NCBI RefSeq assembly: GCF_900496995.4
Contig: NC_044008.1
Coordinates: forward strand, 124,001-188,000
Origin: Aquila chrysaetos chrysaetos
Lineage: Eukaryota; Chordata; Aves; Accipitriformes; Accipitridae
Reading direction: 5' to 3'
DNA: 64,000 nt
The notes beneath the pieces were generated by a model. It was not told the origin of the DNA and did not search any database. It saw only the letters and a program-made list of their open reading frames with translations. The number at the start of each line of letters is the position of its first letter. The stretch's first letter is position 1. The translations under genes were made by a program, and so were the position numbers. Below are positions 42,441 to 55,735 of this stretch, in pieces.

Positions 42441-44185
42441 ACCACCGAAGGAGTTCTGGACACCCCGGTTCCAATAATCCTGCCTCCCAGGATCTGCGGC
42501 TGCTAAGGAGAAGGCAGAGGAGGGCTGGCAGAGAAGGAGGGAGCTTGCAGTGGGAGGAGGTGGTGGGCATGGAAGAGTGGGGAGGTCGATGTGGGGTGAG
42601 GGCAGAGCATCCATTCCACGCGTGCAGAGCTGGGGTTGTCCCCCGGGGAGCAGCATCCTCGCATCTCCCCCGTCCTCCACCCACCCAGGCTGGGAGCTGG
42701 GCCCTGCAGCCAGAGCGGGGCTGTGCCGAGGCTGCCCAGGCTGTTTCACCCCCTGCCTGTGCCTCCCTCGGCACAAAACTGCCCCTGAGCCAGCTCTGTG
42801 CTCTCCCGTGGTAGCTGGGTCTCACCCACGCTGCCCTGATGGCACAGGTGGCATTTCCAGGACACCACTGGGCGCCGAGGGGAAGGGACCGTGCCCCTGA
42901 GGCTGTGAGGGCTGAGAAGGGCTGAGACTCCAGGGGAACAGCTGACCCTGGAGTTGGAGGGCTGCAAACCACAAGGACAAGGGTCTGCAGGGCAGAGCTG
43001 CAGGGCACAGGGGGAGTGTGGGCATCCACGGGGTGGCTGCAGGGCAGCTGCTGCACCAAGGGCAGGCTCTGGACCCTTCTCCACCCTAAGCAGTGGCATC
43101 TGTGTGGCACTGTTGTGAAGATGAGTGCGGCTCCATGGAGGGACACGCTCCTCAAGCAGGCACTACCAAATTTCTTGCATAGCAGCCTGGTCTCTGCTTT
43201 GTGCTCGCAACAGCCTGTCAGTGTGGGTCTAGGGGTCTTTTGCTGGTGGGGCAGAGCAGCAAGGAGAGGATGCTGTGGGGTGGTGGATGGGATGCAGGGG
43301 TGTTTGTAGGCTGGGGTAGTGTTCAAGGTGCTGCAACTAGCACAGGGGTCGGTGCTGTGAAATAGGGTCCCAGGGACATTGGCTAGCTCTGGGTGTTCGG
43401 AGAGCTCACATGTGTTGTCTTGGTGTGCTGGTTATACAGAGCACTGCAACAACCCAGTAATGATAGGCAGAGCTAGAAGCAAGCAAAGGTTTTTGTCCCA
43501 TGGGGCCAGGCCCTGGAGAGAAGTGTGAAGCTTAGGTGTCCCCAGGAGAGGGACCAGTTTGCCAGCAGCACATGCAGCTGTAGCCTGGTGTGCAGGACCA
43601 GGGCATGTGGACAATGGCTGCCTGAGCAGCAGGGATACAGTGTCACAGCAGGGAGGTGCAGGCATGGAGGGGCTATCGGCAGGCGGCACGGAAGGGGGAC
43701 TGAAGTTGCAGGAGAGAGTCTGTCTCCCTTCCAGGAGGAGGGTCAGAGTCACTGATGCTTCCTGACGTGGGGAGACATGGTCCCAGACCAAGGCCCTGCC
43801 ATCCCAGTGTGGAGGTGCCGCAGGGGATTGTCCCCAACAGAAGGCCTTGGTGTTCCTGTGCTGGGGGCGGTTCTGGGCAGACGTCCCGTAGATTCCAGGT
43901 GGCAGATGGATCTGGGATGTCCTTCTGCAGCCCAGTACCACCCCTCACATGCCAGCTGGAGTCTCCTGACAGGCTCTCTCCAGTCCTGTTCCTCACATTA
44001 TTTTCCATAGGCCATGTCTGCTGCTTTCCATCTGCATGCTTAGGCTGCAGGCTGGGTGCCAGGGGATGGCAGAGATGGTCTGTGTGGTGGAGGATGGGCA
44101 TCTGAGACACCAGGAGTCATGGGGGTGGCTGGCTCAGCTTGTGCAGGAAGGAAGTGCTGGCCAAGTGTGCTGTGAGGAACTATTG
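42441..44185. other. Intergenic, no gene recognised
   Basis: Moderately GC-rich single-copy sequence. Open frames of 70-170 codons occur on both strands but overlap each other, and I recognise none of them. Confidence 0.4.
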
Positions 44186-45355
44186 GAGGATCACAGGGTG
44201 GTTGAGGTTGGAAGGGACCTCTGGAGGTCCAATCCCCTGCTCAAGCAGGGTCAGCTACAGCAGGTTGCCCAGGACCATGACCAGTCAGATTTCTAATATC
44301 TCCAAGGATGGAGACTCCACAACTTCTCTGTGCAACCTGTTCCAGTGCTCAGTCACACTCACAGTAACAAAAGTGTTTTCTTGTGTTCCGGTGGCATTTC
44401 ATGTTTTTTAATTTGTGCCCATACCCTCTTGTCCTGTCACTGGACAGCACTGAGAAGAATCTGGCTCCCTCGTCATTCCCTCCCATCAGATACTGATACA
44501 CACTGATGACATCCCCCCCCGAGCCTTCCCTTCTGTAGGTTAGGCAGTCCCAACTCTCTCAGCCTCTCCGCATATGAGGGATGCTCCAGTCACTTAACCA
44601 TCAGAATGGCCCTTTGGTGGACTGTCTCTAGTGTGTCCATGTCTTCCTTGTACAAGGGAGCCCAGAACTGGATGAATAACTCCAGATGTGGTCTCACCAG
44701 TGCTGAGTAGAGAGGAAGGATCACTTTCGTCCTGGCAACACCCCTGCCCAGGATACTGTTGGCATTCTTTGCCACAAGGGCACATTGCTTGTGTACAGTG
44801 AGCTTGGTGTCAGCCAGAACCCCCAGGTCCTTCTTGGCAGAACTTGCCGAGGGTGGACTCAATCCCACTGCCCCTGTCACCGACAAAGATGTTAAACAGT
44901 ACTGGTCCCAATACTGACCGCTGAGGAACACCACTCATCACTGCTTTCCACTTGGACATGGAGCCATTGACCGCAACTCTTTGAGTGTGACCATCCAGCC
45001 AATTCCTTCTCCACCGAGTGGTCCATCCATCAAATCCATGTCTCTCCAATTTAGAGACAAGGATGTAATGCAGGACAGTGTCAAATGCTTTGCACAAGTC
45101 CCAGTAGATGATGTCCGTTGCGCTTCCCTTATCTACCAATGCTGTAACCCCATCGTAGAAGACCACCAAATTTGTCAGGCATGATTTGCCCTTAGTGAAG
45201 CCATGTTGGCTGTCACCCATCACCTCCTTATTTTCCATGTAGCTTAGCATAGTTTCCAGGATGATCCGCTCCATGATCTTGCCAGGCACAGAGGTGAAGC
45301 TGACTGCTTGCTAGTTCTCAGGGTCTTCCTTTCTTCCCTTTTTAAAAATGGGAAG
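44186..45355 (-). mobile_element. CR1 LINE, 5'-truncated
   Basis: The low-coordinate end is a CR1 3' end in reverse (TCACAGGGTGGTTGAGGTTGG). The minus strand encodes [34 protein letters not shown] and [17 protein letters not shown] from the reverse transcriptase. The segment that should hold the ADD box is deleted, with the frame running straight into [12 protein letters not shown]. Dead copy. Confidence 0.9.
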
Positions 45356-45700
45356 TTATTAATGAAGATGTTGGAACAGTATGGGCCCCAATATTGACCC
45401 TGGGGTACTCCACTAGTGACTGGCCTCCATCTGGACTTTGTACCACTGGTCACAACCCTCTGGACCCAGCCATTCAGTGAATTTTCAGCTCACCTCAGTG
45501 TTCGCTTACCTAATCCATAGCTTATCAACTTGCCTATGAGGATGTTCCAGGAGACAGTTTGAAAAGCATTACTAAAGTTGATGTCCGCTGCTCCCCCCCC
45601 CCCATCCACCAAGCCAGTCATCTTATCCTAGTAGGCTATCAGACTGGTTAGGCACAATTTCCCCTTCGTAAACCCATGCTGTCCCATCCTTCCCTGCCAC
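45356..45700 (-). mobile_element. Second CR1 fragment abutting the first
   Basis: Starting at ATTAATGAAGATGTTGGAACAG the sequence re-enters the CR1 reverse transcriptase at an earlier codon ([20 protein letters not shown]). It is therefore a separate element or an internal duplication in the same orientation. It ends near 45700. Dead copy. Confidence 0.8.
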
Positions 45701-48373
45701 CTGGCACCCACCTCTGCCATCTGCACCCATTTCATGGCTGAGTTTGTGCATAAGGTGTTTCAGGGGAGCTGGTACCTGCCACAGCTGATAAGTGGGGTGC
45801 AGCTGGCTGTGGTTATCCCAGGCTGCAGAGCAATGTGGGGATGGCTATGGTAGGGTGAAGGGGTCTGCCACCATGTGCGCGTGGCATTCTTGTGGCTGTG
45901 CAAACCAAGCTCAGCTGCTGTCCCACAATCCCTCCTTACACTGTCCTGCCACCCTTGCCTGCACCCGTGCAGCTCTGTGCTGCCAGTTGCTCCTTGGAAT
46001 AAGCGGCCCCGTTGCCAGGCCATGGGGAAGATATGCTGCAGGCAGGCCTTTGAACACAAAGTGCAGGCACGGGCTGGGACTAGGGCTCTGGCAGAAATAA
46101 TTTGTGACTGGTCTTTAAATAAAGCAGGTTGCATATCATGCAAGAAGATACTTTTCCTGCAAAGCAGACTAGGAGTGCCACTGAGTGAGTAGAAGCAGAG
46201 GGAGGAAGCAGACCACAGGACGATGCTGGCTGCTCACAGCACCAATGCTGTGCCATGGCCTGTCAGGAACAGAGCAGGATATTCTCAGTGCCAGCCAAAG
46301 TAATGTGGGAAATAATTGGTATTTTTCCCAAATGGGAGTCAAAAGTGCAGTTTTGTGCTGCAGGAGGCAATTGGGGCCCTCTGGGCCAAGGGCTGAGGTT
46401 ATGCCGGGTGGGTAATCCAGGCAGCGAGGAGGGGAGAGAACAGACTGAGGGCAGACGAATGGGCTTGAGAAACATGGCACACTGAGAACGTCTTGGATAT
46501 AGCAGGCTGAACGACAGTGCATTCAGGCAAAGGTGTTACAGGGAAAGAAACTTCCTCTGGCAGCCCAGCTTTTTTCCTTTGCTAACCACCCTCTCCAAAA
46601 TCCACTGATGCCCCACCATGTGCAGCCAGCCCCCAGGCTGGCCAGGCCATGCAAGGCCCTCTCCTAGCCACTCTCCAGGCTTGATGGTGGGACTGGGGAT
46701 GCTTCTTGATGCTGCTTGTTGCTCTGCCTGGAGTAGGAGGGTGAGCTGTGCCCCCAAACAGTGCATCCTGCCGTGGGTTTGGGGACATGTAAGGCCTCAA
46801 ACAGCTCCAGGGCTGCAGTCAGGGGCATCCAGAAAGCCCTCTGCCTTGCTCCCTGGAGCAGGCTCCCAGGGAATAGGCTGTGGAAGCCCCTGTGTGCTTG
46901 GGGGTCAGGGCTGGGGCAGTTGATGCCCGGACCTGGGTGCTGAGGCAGTGGCCGTGCAGTGGGGGCAGAGCTTTTATGACTGTTGGAGTGCATTTGGGGT
47001 GCTGAGGATTGTGCAGGGGGGCACTGGGAGTGCGAAGGGCAGGGTGCTCTTATGGGCAGAGCAAGGTGGGGTGGCAAGAGAGGAAAACTTGCAGGGTGCC
47101 CTGGAACGCAGAAGTCCACCTGCCCTGTGCCATGCTGTGCCCCCAGGACTTCGTGGCATAAGGGGAAGGCTCTGGTCCTGCACAGTCCCACAGCTGCCTG
47201 CAGAGCTCTGGCACTGCCGCTGAGGCCACCACAGCTGGCTGCAGTGAGGCCAGCCATATGCCAGGAGATTGCTCTCTGCTTGTGTCCACCCTGTGCCAGA
47301 GCTACTCTTTTCTTCATTGTTCTGAGCTGCTCTTCCACACCCTGCTGCTTCCCAGAACTTGTCTCTCCCCCACCTCTTGCAGCTGTGAGAGGCTGCTGTG
47401 AGATAACATTTCAGAAGATGGAGCAGACATGTCCATAGCAGAGAGACTTCAAACGGGCTGGGAAGCTTGTAGCAGCTCTGCACAAAGGAGATGGTGTGCA
47501 ATCAATCTTCAGATCCCCCCACCCTGCACACTGCATATTTAATGGCTCTTTGGGTCTCAATGTTTAAATCTATCTAATGAGCATTTAACTGCTGCTCAAT
47601 ATTTAATGCCTTGGTGTTCAGTGTAATAATCCCATGTATCACAGTGAGTGCTGGTCCATCACCCTGGGCATGGGGACAGGCATGCTGCGGGAGAGGATTT
47701 AGCAAAGGGCAAGGAATGCTGGGGGATCTGCTCCGTGACACCTTTTGCATGGATGGCAGGTTATCTCTGCACCATGAGCTCTTTCTGCCTCTCTGATGTC
47801 TGACTTCACAGCGGTGCAGTAGACACTGGAGCTTGTCTGTGCTGGCTGTGAATGAGGGCCTGGCATTCTGCTGCTGGGCTTGCACTGGCAAGGTGCGGAG
47901 CTGTGGGCTGGGAGCAGCTCCAGGCAGCCTGTGACACTCGCTGCACAGTGACACCCTGTCCTCAGCCCATGATGCTGTCCTGCACTGAGCATCTGCCCAC
48001 AGCTGCTGAGATGGTTTGCAACCTGTCAGTTGGCTTTCCTGACTAGGCAGGCCCACCGTGGCTGACACACCACAGAGGCTGCATCAAGACCTCTGGACTC
48101 TTGGACGTGACTGCAGGGCCTGCCTCTGTACCTACTGTCGCTGCTGCTGCCTCCCCAAGGGCTGCAGCCAGCACAGACAGGAGCCAGGAGAGCAATGCCA
48201 TGAGCCCTGTATCCCTGGGAGTGCTGGGAGATGAACTGTGTGGCAGGGACAGGCCACAGGGAACTGGTGAAGAGCACAGACCCAGCAGGGGCAGGCAGAG
48301 CCGGACAGCCTTCGTCTGGCACCCCCTGCCCTCTTCCCCCTGACCCATGTGGCTGTGCTGGCCTGTGTGCAGG
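45701..48373. other. Intergenic with AT-rich islets, no gene recognised
   Basis: Single-copy sequence without recognised exons. AT-richer islets stand out at about 46085-46150, 46290-46370 and 47505-47660. The last has clustered TTTAAAT, CTAATGAG, AATATTTAATG and TAATCCC words. These are candidate conserved noncoding elements only. Confidence 0.35.
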
Positions 48374-48430
48374 TAGAATAGAATAGAATAGAATAGAATA
48401 GAATAGAATAGAATAGAATAGAATAGAATA
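48374..48430 (+). repeat. (GAATA)n microsatellite, about 11 units, at a CR1 3' tail
   Basis: Perfect GAATA units from 48376 to 48430. They lie directly at the 3' terminus of the CR1 that follows on the minus strand, so on the element strand they read (TATTC)n. CR1 elements end in short repeats of this general kind; this array is long and fully regular. Confidence 0.95.
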
Positions 48431-49160
48431 TTTTAGTTGAAAGGGACCTACAATGATCACCTAGTCCAACTGCCTGACCACTTCAGGGCTGACCAAAAGT
48501 TAAAGCATGTTGTTAAGGGCATTGTCCAAATGCCTTTTCAGCACTGCCAGCTTGGGGCATCGACCACCTCTTGAGGAATCGTGTTCCAGAGCATGACCAC
48601 CTTCTCAGTAAAGAAACGCTTCCTCATCGTCAGTCTGAACCTCCCCTGATGCAGCTTTGAACCATTCCCAGGCATCCTGTCCCTGGATCCCAGGGAGAAG
48701 AGCTCAGCACCTCCCTCTCCACATCCCCTCCTCAGGAAGCTGTAGAAAGCAATGAGGTCACCCCTCAGCCTCCTTCTCTCCAAGCTAGACAAGCCCAAAG
48801 TCCTCAGCCGCTCCTCAGAGGACATGCCTTCCAGCCCTGTCACCAGCTTGGTTGCCCTCCTCTGGATGCATGTGAGGTCCTTCACATCCTTCTCAAATGG
48901 TGGGGCCCAGAACTGCTCACAGTATTCAAGTTGAGGCCACACCAACGCTGACTACAGCAGGACAATCCCCTCTCTTGACCGGCTGGTCACGCTGTGTTTG
49001 ATGTCCCCCAGGATGCGGTTTGTCCTCCTGGCTGCCAGGGCACACTGCTGGCTCCTACGGAGCTGCTGCCGACCTGCACCCCCAGATCCCTTTCTGCAGG
49101 GCTGCTCTCCAGCCACTCCTCTTCCAGCTTAGGTCCACGTGTCTCCCCCTGCACTGTATT
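48431..49160 (-). mobile_element. CR1 LINE 3' part
   Basis: The minus strand encodes [39 protein letters not shown] and [20 protein letters not shown], the conserved C-terminal part of CR1 ORF2. The 3' end carries the GAATA array. The subfamily differs from the other copies in the window. Dead copy. Confidence 0.88.
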
Positions 49161-52100
49161 TGTGTGTGCACATCAGTGAGTTTGCACATGCTAGCTAGTG
49201 GTGCTGCAGAGGCTTTCAGTCCTTGTGGGGCTTGTTCTGGTTCCTGGGGCCTCTGCCTCTTTTGCAGAAAAGCTGAACCCCAAGGCCTTTGTTTTGGAGC
49301 GGTTTCAGTAGTTCTGGCCAGATGATTCCGTTCCTGAGAACATGGCCCCATGCAAGAAGGGTCTGGGGTGTGAAAGACCCACATTTCTCATCTGCGCCCT
49401 GAACCGCAATGGGAACCAGCCCCGTGCATGCAAGTCTTTTCCTTCTGAGGTGCAAAGTCCCTCTTCCTCCATGGACCTGAGCTGCAAGCATCTGCTGCTG
49501 CCAAGCCCTGAGATTCTCTTTGCTCCCCTGTTGTTTCCCAGGCCTGCAGGAGTGGCCCAGCACACCCAATGCTGCGGTCTCAGAGCTCCCCAATGAGCAG
49601 AAGCAGAGGGCTGGGGATTTAATCTTGCCCAGCCATCCTGGACGGGTGAGGAATAGCTCCAACCACAGCAGAAGTCCTGCATCTCCCACGCTGGGCCATG
49701 CCCGCGACATGGGCATGGTGTGGGGTGAGGGTGGCTGTGGTGGGGTGGTCCGCCCCTGTGCTGGGACTGGCGTGTGCTGTGGCATGGGGTCTGTGGGGCT
49801 TCGGGGCTGGTTTGCTGTGCTCAGCACGTGGGTACGAGCTGCAACGCAGATCAGTGGCTGTGGGGCTTGCTGCATGTGCGCTGGCTGCCGTCCTGTGGTG
49901 GGCAGCACGTATCCCTTCACCCTGATCAGTGTCCTGTGGAGGCAGATGTCTGCAGACAGTGGCTGCAGCCTGATTTACCCGATCACCCAGTGAAAGACCG
50001 GGAACCAGAAGAAGAAAGTGCCTGTGTATGTATTGTTTGGGAACAAGCAGGTACGAAAATGGCAAGAGCAAGTGTGCAGCTGGAACGTGCTTCAAAGCAC
50101 CATCCTGTGCAACTTGGTCCTGTGAGGCTCCCTGGGGCACAGTCCACGGAGTGCTCAACAGACTAGCTTCCATGTCCAAGCCACTCCCTTCACTCAGCAC
50201 TGGACCCATGCCACCCTCTGTGGTGACTGAGACACACTGGCCAGGAGCTGGGAGACAGGATCACTGTGTATGGCTCCTGCCCTTGTGCCTGCTGTGGGGG
50301 TGGTCCTCCGTGCAGTGCAGCAGTGTGTGACTTTTCCAGGGTCTGGTTTTCTCCTCGTGTTCCTACTCTTCCGTGGACATTACTGCAAAGGCAGTTTATA
50401 ATGTGCCTGTACCTGGAGCAGGCAGTGATGTAGTGTGGAGTGACCTCAGCTCCCAGAGGAATGGGTACAACTGCCCTGGGGGAGCCTTGCCTATAAGCTT
50501 TACTGCTGAACAGATGCCCTTGGTGCCAAAGGTGAAGTATGTTGGCAAGAGTCATCACAAGCAGGCTTTTGGCCCATGTAACACATTGTATGTGAGACAA
50601 AGATGAGACCTTGAAATTACCAGAGTAGTTCCTGAGGAACCAGTTCATGGGAATGGATGGGGACAAGGAAGCCTGGTGTGAGCTGCCTGTGGTAGTGCAT
50701 GCTTTTTGGGTATCATAACATTGTCACTGTGTCGTGATGCCAGGGTTGGGCTGGTGTGAGTTCACAGTGTGCAATCATGGTGCCTTGGGCTCAGGGTCCT
50801 GCTCCGTCTGTGAGTGCTGTGCATTAGGATTGTGTTCCCAATTGTTTTGTGGGTTTGTGCTGTGTGCAGGACGGTCCCATGGCACAGGGTTGTGCTGACT
50901 GGCTGCTCTGCCTGGTGGTGCCATGGGTCTGCCTATGTCTTACTGGAAGCAGGTGCCACGTAGAGCTTTAGTTGTGGCAGAGGCTGGGGGAGGCATGATT
51001 GCCCAGCGCTGCTGGATTAGGAAGCTGAGCAGGCAGGCTTGGCAGCGTGCCCCATTTGTGTCTCCTTTGTACTCAGTATCCATGTGAGCATGCCAGGATG
51101 TGCCTACACCAGAGATGGTGAGGAGGGGAACACTGTGCCCAGATGCAATCTGATGTATGTACAGGAGACACTGGTGTGCACTCTGTCCCTGGAGCTCAGT
51201 CCAAGCAGATCTTGGGCAGTTACACCATATTCAGCAATGCTGTGGCACGTTGCCCCTTTTCTGCAGTGTCTGTTTCTTGGGGAAACTGAGCACCTCCCTT
51301 GCACACATTCTCTCCATGGCTGTTACCCTGAGGTAGCCAGCTGTGGCCCCTGTCCCGCAGCCCAGAAGAGCTTTGGTTCCTGGGGCACTTCATGCCCTGC
51401 ACTTATGACTGCAGCAGCTGCATCCTCCCTGCACAGGCCTACAGAGGTAAGGCAGTGCCTTTGCGCCAGCAGGGTCTGGGGCAACTGCTCATCTTCTGGC
51501 ATGAGCCATACCTGCTCCCCAGCTGCCTGCCTTGTGCCCTGCTGCCCCTTGGCAGTGCACCCCAGCAGGCAGGGTCCTCTGGCCCCCAGGGAGGGATGCT
51601 GAGGATCCTGCCTCTTGTGTCCACAGCACTGGTGTGCCCAGGTATGCCACTTCCCAAGTGCTCGCATGGGTGAGATGCAGCCCTTGCCCTGTTCCGGGCA
51701 GCTGCCTCCAAGCATGTCCCGAGCACCCACCACGTGCTCCTCCCTTGACTGTAGGAAAACTGCTGTCTCTGGTGTGGTCTGCAGAGGGTCATTCTCTGCT
51801 GGCTCAGAAGGGCTCCTCTGTGTCCGGGAAAGGTGCCTGCCCTGCTCTGGGGGCCACAGAGCTGCAGAGCCGTGCCCTGAACTGAGCACTAGCATGCTGA
51901 GCAAACCCTGCTGTGGTCTCATAGCAGCCTGCTGTGTTAATATGTCCCTGTGAAATCACCCCCTGCAGCCAAACTGTGCTTGGCCTCCCCTGATTTATCT
52001 CCCTGCCTGCCCCACTCACCTACCCTTTCCAAAATTACCATCTCTATCCCTGTCCCCAGCCCAAGAGCCATTCCCAGTCCCGTCACCATCCCCACCTCAG

Positions 52101-52224
52101 CACCATCCCTGTCCCCATCTTGATCATGGTTCCCATCTCTGTCACCAGCATGGTCCCGCACCTATCCCCACCCCTGTCCCACTCTGTCTCCATCCCAGCA
52201 GCTCCCTTCCCACCTGCTGGCTAC

Positions 52225-52410
52225 TCCTGCAGATTGCTGCAACTGACTTCCAGGGTTTTTGAGGGAGAGAGATACCTGATTAATCCCAGAGTGAGCTGTA
52301 ATCACATGGCAATAACTGCACGACTCGTGCTTATCTGAATGTGTAATCACAGCAATGAATAATATTCAGGGCTTAGCACCTCACTAATTAGCACGCTGCT
52401 GGGAGGGGAG
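52225..52410. promoter_or_regulatory. Candidate conserved noncoding element
   Basis: An AT-rich islet in GC-rich surroundings. It has clustered homeodomain-like words (GATTAATCCC, GTAATCAC, ACTAATTAGC) and a GATA-type TTATCTG. It has no coding potential. The call rests on composition and motif clustering only. Confidence 0.3.
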
Positions 52411-53889
52411 AGGCTGCTGTCAGCTTTATGCAGCAGGTCCCATCCCTCTCCCAGCCCATGCTCTGCTGTGGGGAGAGGCAACGACCCTCGTCCTGTCAGG
52501 ACACGAGTGGAGTTACCAACTGCCCCTGCTCCATGGGCCCCACACATGCTGCCAGACAGCACGTGTGTAGTCCCCGACCCGACACCCCAGCGGGGACCCT
52601 CCTACCCCACAGCCCAGCTGCAGCTGGGAAATTGTCCCCACATCATGCAGTGACTCCTGTTCCGCTGTGAGGTCCCCAGCTGACTGCTTCGGGCAGCAGC
52701 TGTGCCCCGCTTGGCCCTGTGTGATGCAGGTGGGCACCCGAAGGCGATGGTCCTGGTCCCTTTGTTGGCAAAGCTGCTGGCTCACATGGAGCCCCTTGTC
52801 TACCTGCTGGTCTCTTCCAGCCTGCACCAGCGAGGCAGAGTGCTTTGGTGCAGCACAGAAGTGACGAACTACGGTTATCCTGGCCAAAGCCAGTCCCTGT
52901 AGAAATATCCTCCGGTACCGTCAGTGCCAGGTGGCAGAGATGGTGCCTCCCCAGCCTCACTGCATTCAGTTTCATGGGAGCAGGAGGCCCTTCTGCCATG
53001 GCCAAGTGTGACAGAGCAAGGACCTGGGAGTGGAAATCTCTGCCACGATCTGCGCCTGTGCCATCCTATGTACTCCCTCCCGAGCGCCAAGAGGGACAGG
53101 CTGAGTGCTGTCTGTCCAAAGCCCTCATGGGGTGCAGTGAACCACCACTGCCTGCATCTGTTAACCCCGCCATCTGAGGGGGCAGGACCCCCGCCACCTC
53201 AGCCTGTAGACCTCAGCACTCCTGTCGTTCCCACAGACCTGCCATAAAGTGATGGCCTAGCTGCAGCTGGTCCGAAGCTGCTGCCTCTTCTCACCACTGG
53301 CAGGCAGCCCTCATGGTACATCGTGGCACTGATGCACTCTCTGCTGGCCAGCCAGATCTTCCCTTACCTGGCCCCAGCCGTCACAGCCCTGAGGCTAATG
53401 AAACACATACCAGAGACATCAGCCAGTCCTTGCCAAGCAGAGCAAGACTTAACATGAACCAGTGACACACATACCAGAGCGAACAGTGAAAAGACACACT
53501 GTCCAAACAAGCAGTGTCCACAACTGCATGTAGCACATGGTTAGCACTGCCTGTGTGTGTGCACGGCCCATGGTGAGTGCTGCCCACAGTGAATGCTGCC
53601 TGCAGTGAGCACTGCCAGCGTGTGTGCATGGCCCGGATGAGCCCTCCCTGTGCGTGCGTGCATACGGCCCTGCATGTCCTTGCTCTGCAGACAGTGCATC
53701 CCGCTCTCCAGCAACATGATGGCTGAGGTGTGGGTGTGTGGAAGTGGCTGCTTTTCGTCACCCTCTGTGGTGAGAGCCTGCAGCAGTGGGGGCCCGTGGC
53801 TCTAGCAGTGCCAGGGCATGAGGGCAGAGGGCTGTGCCATGACCAGGCTGGGGCAGGATGTCCTTGCAGGCAGGCAGGCAGAGAGGCAG

Positions 53890-53995
53890 CCTCTGGAAAT
53901 GTGCAGTGTCACCAAATTAAGGGCTTAATTAGCAGGCGTGTTTCCCTCAAGGAGCTGTCGCCTCATTATCATAGAGAATGGTGATTAAGCAGCGG
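53890..53995. promoter_or_regulatory. Candidate conserved noncoding element
   Basis: AT-rich islet with AAATTAAGGGCTTAATTAGC and a CATTATCATAGAGAATGGTG stretch, unlike its GC-rich surroundings. Composition-based call only. Confidence 0.28.
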
Positions 53996-55008
53996 GAAGG
54001 GGCAGGTGCTGCCAGCAGAACCCCAGGGAGGAAGGCAGCAAGCGCTCATTCCTGTCGCAGGGCAGGGAGTGTGTCTGACACATCCAGGTCTGACACCGAC
54101 CTCCTCTGCCAGCCTCCTTGTCTCCCCACTCCACCCTGAGCCAGTGCTGCCCTGAACATCTTGCTCTACTGAGCTCCCTACGATCTCACCCCTTCCAAGG
54201 GCATCTAGATGGCTTCCATTTGCAAGCCTGTCCTCAGGAGGATTTGCTGGCTCGGTGATGTTGGGTTGGAGGAGGCCCATGGCACGGCACATGGGGGACA
54301 GGGTAGCTCCCCACAGGGACTGCGGCATGGCACGTGGAGGATGGCTCACCCACCCTGCTGTGCTGCCAGGAGATGCTGCTGTGAGAAGAGCCCAGGGAAT
54401 TCGTGGTGCTGAAACAGGGCCAAGCACGCACAATTGCATCTCAGACAATATCCAGGATAGATGCTGGTTGCTGTGAGACTTGGTTAACTAAACGTCCAGA
54501 AGGGCCTGTGCCACATGCTCCCTGCAGAAGTTAATTCTCTGGGGAGGCCAGACTACAGCAGCATGTGTGGCCAGGTGGTGTGAGGCTCCCTTCCCCTTCC
54601 CCTTCCTCTTCCTCTTCCCCTTCCCCAAGGCTGGCATAAGCTCTTCTGGGGATTTGGCAGGACACAGCGGCCTCCAGCCCAGAGCTGCCAGGATGGCCAC
54701 CTCCAGCGAGGCTCTGCCCAGGACCTGCCTGCGGACACAAGTAGGGATGCAATCAAATGCCGGCCCCTGAGCAACACCCTTCAGCAGAGGGTGGCCTGGT
54801 CGGGTGCAGGAATGGGTACCCCCCACAGGGACTGTGGCCACTCCAGCCTGTGCAGCGGGACCTGTAGGGAGGGGATGAAGGTCAAAGTGCCTGGGCCATG
54901 CTAGCCTGGTGCTGCTGCACTCCTCAGCAAGGGAAGAGGGCTTACAGGAGGGAGCAGGGCTCCTAGCGTGACCGTGACAGAGGGCAAGGCCTTGGGACAA
55001 GGCTGCAA

Positions 55009-55735
55009 CAAGGTGTCCCCAGAGCCTTCTCTTCTCCAAGTGGAACAACCCCAACTCTCTCAGCCTTTTTTCATAGGAGAGGTGTTCCAGCCACACAGTC
55101 ATTTCCATGGCCCCCTCTGGACCTGCTCCAACAGGTCTGTGTCTGTCTTGTACTGGGGACCCCAGAGCTGGATGCAGTACTCCAGGTGGGGTCTCATGAG
55201 AGCGGAGTAGAGGGGGAGAATCACCTCCCTCGACCTGCTGGCCGTTGACTGTAACTCTTTGGATGCAGCCATCCGGACAATTCCTGATCCATCTAACAGT
55301 CCATTCATCAAACCCATGTCTCCAATTTAGTGGCAAAAATGTTGTGAGGGACCGTACTAAAAGCCTTACAGAAGTCTAGGTAGATGACACACGTAGCTCT
55401 TCCCTTGTCCACTGATGCAGTCACTCCATTGTAGAAGGCCACTAGATTAGTCAGGCATGATTTGCCCTTGGTGAAGCTATGCTGGCTGTCTCTAATCACC
55501 TCCCTGTCTTCCGTGTTTCAACAGTCTTCCAGGAGGATCTGCTCCATGATTTTACCAGGCACAGAGGTGAGGCTGACTGGTCGGTAGTTCCTGGGGTCCT
55601 CCTTCTTACCCTTTTTAAAAATGAGCATGATGTTTCCTTTTTTCCAGTTGCTGAGGACTTTGCCTGACCGCCATGACTTTTTGAATATGATGCAGAGTCA
55701 AGTGCAGATGGTCCTTAGGCTGGCTGGTGGCCTGG
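55009..55735 (-). mobile_element. CR1 LINE with internal deletion
   Basis: The minus strand runs from [18 protein letters not shown] through [11 protein letters not shown] and [14 protein letters not shown] to CIQRVTVNG. It then jumps to [19 protein letters not shown] and [20 protein letters not shown]. Several hundred bp around the ADD box are missing at about 55240. The upper boundary is approximate. Dead copy. Confidence 0.87.

Larger units (their letters stand above)
49161..55008. other. Long intergenic stretch, no gene recognised
   Basis: No exon of a known family was found in any frame. Many 60-230 codon frames exist but overlap antisense to each other in GC-rich sequence. Features seen: AT-rich islets at 52225-52410 and 53890-53995, and a pyrimidine tract of CCTT-type units at 54588-54627. 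Confidence 0.4.

Noticed and set aside
41390-43326. Long frames rich in His/Thr/Pro or Val/Cys/Gly on both strands
   Set aside because: They are translations of the TG/G-rich simple sequence and the neighbouring CpG island, open in several frames at once.
49216-51922. Overlapping 120-230 codon frames on both strands
   Set aside because: They have no recognisable domain and are antisense to each other, as expected for GC-rich intergenic DNA.
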